This document shows, piece by piece, positions 61,375-64,000 of a stretch of 64,000 bases of DNA. The stretch is from Parvularcula mediterranea (GTDB lineage: Bacteria > Pseudomonadota > Alphaproteobacteria > Caulobacterales > Parvularculaceae), in contig NZ_JABFCX010000002.1 in assembly GCF_013085255.1 (NCBI RefSeq), positions 1,662,716 to 1,726,715 on the forward strand, given 5' to 3'. How positions within the stretch are numbered: the stretch's first letter is position 1; every line of letters begins with the position of its first letter. The translations under genes were made by a program, and so were the position numbers. Below the pieces are notes generated by a model. That model did not search any database. It was not told where the DNA came from and saw only the letters and a list, made by a program, of their open reading frames with translations.

Positions 61375-62031
61375 TTACTCGGCGTCGTCGTCCTTGACCT
61401 CGGTGGCCGGGACCTCGTCGGGTGCGACCTCTTCGTCGTCGTCCTCAGCCTCTTGCGACTTGAGGCCCGACGGAGCGGCGATGGTCGCGATGGTGAAGTC
61501 GCGGTCGGTGATGGTCACCTCGACGCCCTTAGGCAGCGACGTGTCGGAGATGTTGATCGTGTCCGAGAGCTCTTTCGCCGACAGGTCGAACTCGAGCGCT
61601 TCGGGGATCTCGGTAGCCGGCGCGACCACTTCCACGTCGTGGCGCACGACGTTGAGGACACCGCCTTCTTTGAGGCCCGGGCAGGTCTCTTCGTTGAGGA
61701 AGCGGACAGGAACGTTGACGGTCACGCGGGTCTTGGCGTTGACGCGCATCAGGTCGACATGCATCGGCAGGTCCTTGATCGGGTCCACCTGGATGTCACG
61801 GCCGATGACGCGCTGGTCTTTGCCTTCGAGCTTCACGATCGACATCACGTCAATCAGGTTGCCCGTGTTGTACGCCTTGAGCACCTCGTTGTACTTCATC
61901 TTGATGTTCATCGGCTCTTCGTCACCGCCATAGATGATGGCAGGGACCCAGCCGTCACGGCGAACGGCGCGCGAGCCGCCGGTGCCGGAGCGCTTGCGGG
62001 GCTCACATTCGAATTCAAAAGCGTCAGACAT
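61375..62031 (-). CDS. rplY: 50S ribosomal protein L25 / general stress protein Ctc
   Basis: The 218-residue protein is the longer Ctc form of L25. The N-terminal 5S rRNA-binding domain has RKRSGTGGSRAVRRDGWVPA and IIYGGDEEPMNIKMKYNEVL, with RDIQVDPIKDLPMHVDLMRV and VNVPVRFLNEETCPGLKEGG. The C-terminal TL5/CTC domain ends in a strongly acidic tail (EAEDDDEEVAPDEVPATEVK). It is followed by a clear terminator. The 208 bases upstream of its start, shared with the divergent TPR gene, show no further feature. Confidence 0.96.
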   Translation of the reverse strand: MSDAFEFECEPRKRSGTGGSRAVRRDGWVPAIIYGGDEEPMNIKMKYNEVLKAYNTGNLIDVMSIVKLEGKDQRVIGRDIQVDPIKDLPMHVDLMRVNAKTRVTVNVPVRFLNEETCPGLKEGGVLNVVRHDVEVVAPATEIPEALEFDLSAKELSDTINISDTSLPKGVEVTITDRDFTIATIAAPSGLKSQEAEDDDEEVAPDEVPATEVKDDDAE

Positions 62032-62239
62032 GGCTCTCTCCTCTCATTCATCCCGCAGACCGGACCTCCGGCCCCCGGAAGAAGAGCCCAGCCGCCAAGA
62101 GCGAAGCAGCAGGACCCGGGTTTCCTGGAAGCGCGGCGGGTAGGGGAAAAGGGCAGGGATGGCAAGTGCGAAGTCACTGAACCCGCGCCTTGCAGCCTTA
62201 CCGATGGAACCATACGTAACCTGTTGAAGGGCGTGCGTG

Positions 62240-64000
62240 ATGATCCCAATCCTCGGCGAGGTGACCTGTTTATCCATCGCGGCTGACATCGCCACCACCG
62301 GCGTGGTCGCGGGGACGATCGCGAAGTACAGAGATATCTGCGACCGCGCGCGCCGTCTCGATGATGAGACCAACGAACATATTGGCCGCGCGCTTCTCAC
62401 AGCACACTATCGCTCCGCCCGAGAGGTTTTCCTTCTCACGAGGGAGCAACACCCTCCGAAACGCTTCAGCCTGCACGTCGGCCCTCCACAACCGAAGCTA
62501 GCGCTTCGTTTTATCGCCGAGCAGTATCTGCTTCTCAGCAAGGAACTCCCGCGTGCCCGTCTTGAGGCACTGACAGCGGAATGGCGGTCGGCACTCGACT
62601 GGGCCCTCAGCGATCACGACCTCGATCCGCACGAACTGTCGGCAGGCTTCGGTAGCCGTCTTGCTGACGCAGCCCGGTCGCAATTCGACAGCGACATTGA
62701 AGACTGGCGGCGTCGGGATTCGCTTGCAGCGGAGAGAGCCGCTTCACTGTTTACCGAGCCATCGGGGTACCTCGCCTACTTCCGTGGAGCCCTCTGGCAG
62801 GAGTTCAAGAGCGAAAGGCGGCCTGAGTTCAGAAGGGCGTACGGGGTGATCCTTCAGCGCGAAACGAAGGACGGTATCGCGCAGCTGAAAGTGGCCCACG
62901 CCCAGTCAACCCAAGCGATCCTGGATCGCATCGACGGGGCCGAGAAGTTCCTTGGCGAGAAAATAGACGATCTGGCCGCGCAGGGTGATACGCAGCATAA
63001 AGAGCTCTTGGCGAGGTTTCGTCATCAGGATGCTCTGATAGAAAAGCTCACGAATTCGCTCGGTGACAAGGACGCTTCCCCCGCTGCCCGCGAGGATCAG
63101 GCTGAAGCTATCGAGCATATCGTCACCTCGGACGACAAGGTGGATGAGCGAGCGTCGGAACTGCTGGCTGAGGGTGCAGTCGACGACGGTTTTGACCTGC
63201 TCGTGGCCCGCGCCGAGAGAGAGATGGAGACTGCGGTCCAGCGTTACCGCGATATCGCGGACCTCGCCCAATTTGTCCGCATCAAGACCGCCGTCCTTGC
63301 GATGGAGAAGGTCTGCGCCGGGGCGCCGGTGTTCTGGGATTGGGTCAAACTCTCCCGTTTTCTGAAAATCGACGGGCGTCTGAAGGATGCGGAAGTCGCC
63401 GCACGTAAGGCGCTGGCGGCCGCAGAAGACGACCGCGACCGATCCGTCGGAAACAACGAACTCGGCGATGTCCGCGTGGCGCAGGGAGACCTTCCCGGCG
63501 CGCTGTCATCCTATGAGGCGGGCCTTGCGATCGCAGAAGAGCTTGCCGGGCGTGACGCCGGGAACACGGAATGGCAGCGTGACCTGTCGGTCAGCCATAA
63601 CAAGATCGGCGATGTCCGGAGAGCGCAGGGAGACCTTCCCGGCGCGCTGTCATCCTATGAGGCGGGCCTTGCGATCCGGGAAGAGCTTGCCGGGCGTGAC
63701 GCTGGGAACACGGAATGGCAGCGTGACCTGTCGGTCAGCCATGACAGGATCGGCGATGTCCGGAGAGCGCAGGGAGACCTTCCCGGCGCGCTGTCATCCT
63801 ATGAGGCGGGCCTTGCGATCGCAGAAGAGCTTGCCGGGCGTGACGCCGGGAACACGGAATGGCAGCGTGACCTGTCGGTCAGCCATAACAAGATCGGCGA
63901 TGTCCGGAGAGCGCAGGGAGACCTTCCCGGCGCGCTGTCATCCTATGAGGCGGGCCTTGCGATCGCAGAAGAGCTTGCCGGGCGTGACGCCGGGAACACG
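62240..64000 (+). CDS. Large TPR-repeat protein of unknown function (3' end outside window)
   Basis: The frame is open from an ATG at 62240 (a GTG at 62237 is also possible; GAAGGG lies upstream) to the window edge, 587 residues so far. Residues 1-25 are mildly hydrophobic. Residues about 30-205 form a helical domain I do not recognise. A coiled-coil-like stretch (AILDRIDGAEKFLGEKIDDL) is near residues 225-270, and another helical domain lies at about 305-400. From residue 409 a 48-residue unit repeats: IGDVRRAQGDLPGALSSYEA, then GLAIAEELAGRDAGNTEWQR and DLSVSHNK. This is a TPR-like helical pair. No P-loop or enzyme motif is seen in the visible part. Such proteins often scaffold or sense; no role is assigned. 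Confidence 0.85.
   Translation, partial: MIPILGEVTCLSIAADIATTGVVAGTIAKYRDICDRARRLDDETNEHIGRALLTAHYRSAREVFLLTREQHPPKRFSLHVGPPQPKLALRFIAEQYLLLSKELPRARLEALTAEWRSALDWALSDHDLDPHELSAGFGSRLADAARSQFDSDIEDWRRRDSLAAERAASLFTEPSGYLAYFRGALWQEFKSERRPEFRRAYGVILQRETKDGIAQLKVAHAQSTQAILDRIDGAEKFLGEKIDDLAAQGDTQHKELLARFRHQDALIEKLTNSLGDKDASPAAREDQAEAIEHIVTSDDKVDERASELLAEGAVDDGFDLLVARAEREMETAVQRYRDIADLAQFVRIKTAVLAMEKVCAGAPVFWDWVKLSRFLKIDGRLKDAEVAARKALAAAEDDRDRSVGNNELGDVRVAQGDLPGALSSYEAGLAIAEELAGRDAGNTEWQRDLSVSHNKIGDVRRAQGDLPGALSSYEAGLAIREELAGRDAGNTEWQRDLSVSHDRIGDVRRAQGDLPGALSSYEAGLAIAEELAGRDAGNTEWQRDLSVSHNKIGDVRRAQGDLPGALSSYEAGLAIAEELAGRDAGNT
63464..64000 (+). repeat. 144-bp tandem repeats encoding TPR units
   Basis: Four copies begin at 63464, 63608, 63752 and 63896 (the last is cut by the window), each exactly 144 bases and in frame. 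They differ by only a few bases, for example ATAACAAGA against ATGACAGGA and GCGATCGCA against GCGATCCGG. Such identity points to recent unequal crossing-over or slippage, and the copy number may vary between strains or be misassembled in short-read data. Confidence 0.95.

Overview
The window is GC-rich, densely coded bacterial chromosome with no gene-free stretch longer than about 260 bases. It looks like an alphaproteobacterium, probably in the Caulobacterales/Parvularculales/Rhodobacterales neighbourhood. The evidence is an aerobic-type cobaltochelatase CobT, a DnaG without the usual zinc-ligand residues, a ParC with a HPHGDQAIYD loop, a MetRS with KFSTS, MipA/OmpV-like and VPLPA-CTERM proteins, and a Kdo/lipid A gene set. 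The genus cannot be fixed from this piece alone. Almost everything is chromosomal housekeeping. No integrase, transposase, prophage, CRISPR array or recognisable defence island was found.

Layout. 0-4 kb: the end of dxs, then three overlapping methyltransferase genes (tlyA, an RlmD/TrmA-type RNA methylase, a methyltransferase of unknown substrate). 4-6.7 kb: a minus-strand operon with a hydrolase-OsmC fusion, chorismate mutase, two PaaI-type thioesterases and a small membrane protein. 6.8-12.2 kb: lipoprotein hydrolase, photolyase, VPLPA-CTERM surface protein, cyclopropane fatty acid synthase. 12.3-20.8 kb: parC, an outer-membrane protein, metG, a DUF1338 dioxygenase, and the classic rpmH-rnpA-yidC cluster. 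20.9-23 kb: a flavin disulfide reductase coupled to a sensorless histidine kinase. 23-29.7 kb: lipid A/Kdo genes (waaA-lpxK-lpxL) divergent from an MsbA-like exporter, a DMT transporter and an AmpD-like amidase.

29.7-35 kb is the most accessory-looking part. It holds an ABA4-like membrane protein with a coupled 29-residue membrane peptide, gluconokinase, and three tandem paralogous membrane-embedded alpha/beta hydrolases. The last of these runs antisense into gluconokinase. 35-42 kb: a YaiI-family gene, rpoD, dnaG, a secreted protein with a PEP-CTERM-like tail, yqeY, carA. 42-50 kb: small membrane protein, ArsR/SRPBCC pair, rnr, a degenerate LytM/LysM factor, DUF3108, rpmB, phytase-like esterase. 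50-57 kb: cobT, parE, sfsA, a CinA-like protein, a lone receiver domain, tRNA-Leu(UAA). 57-64 kb: lipoprotein esterase, kynureninase, sterol desaturase family, DUF2959, rplY. The last gene is a large TPR protein that leaves the window inside a nearly perfect 144-bp tandem repeat.

The strongest leads are the triplicated membrane hydrolases, the rnpA frame that encloses rpmH, the TPR repeat gene, and a family of palindromic intergenic repeats. All functional statements rest on reading the sequence and on family knowledge; no database search was run.
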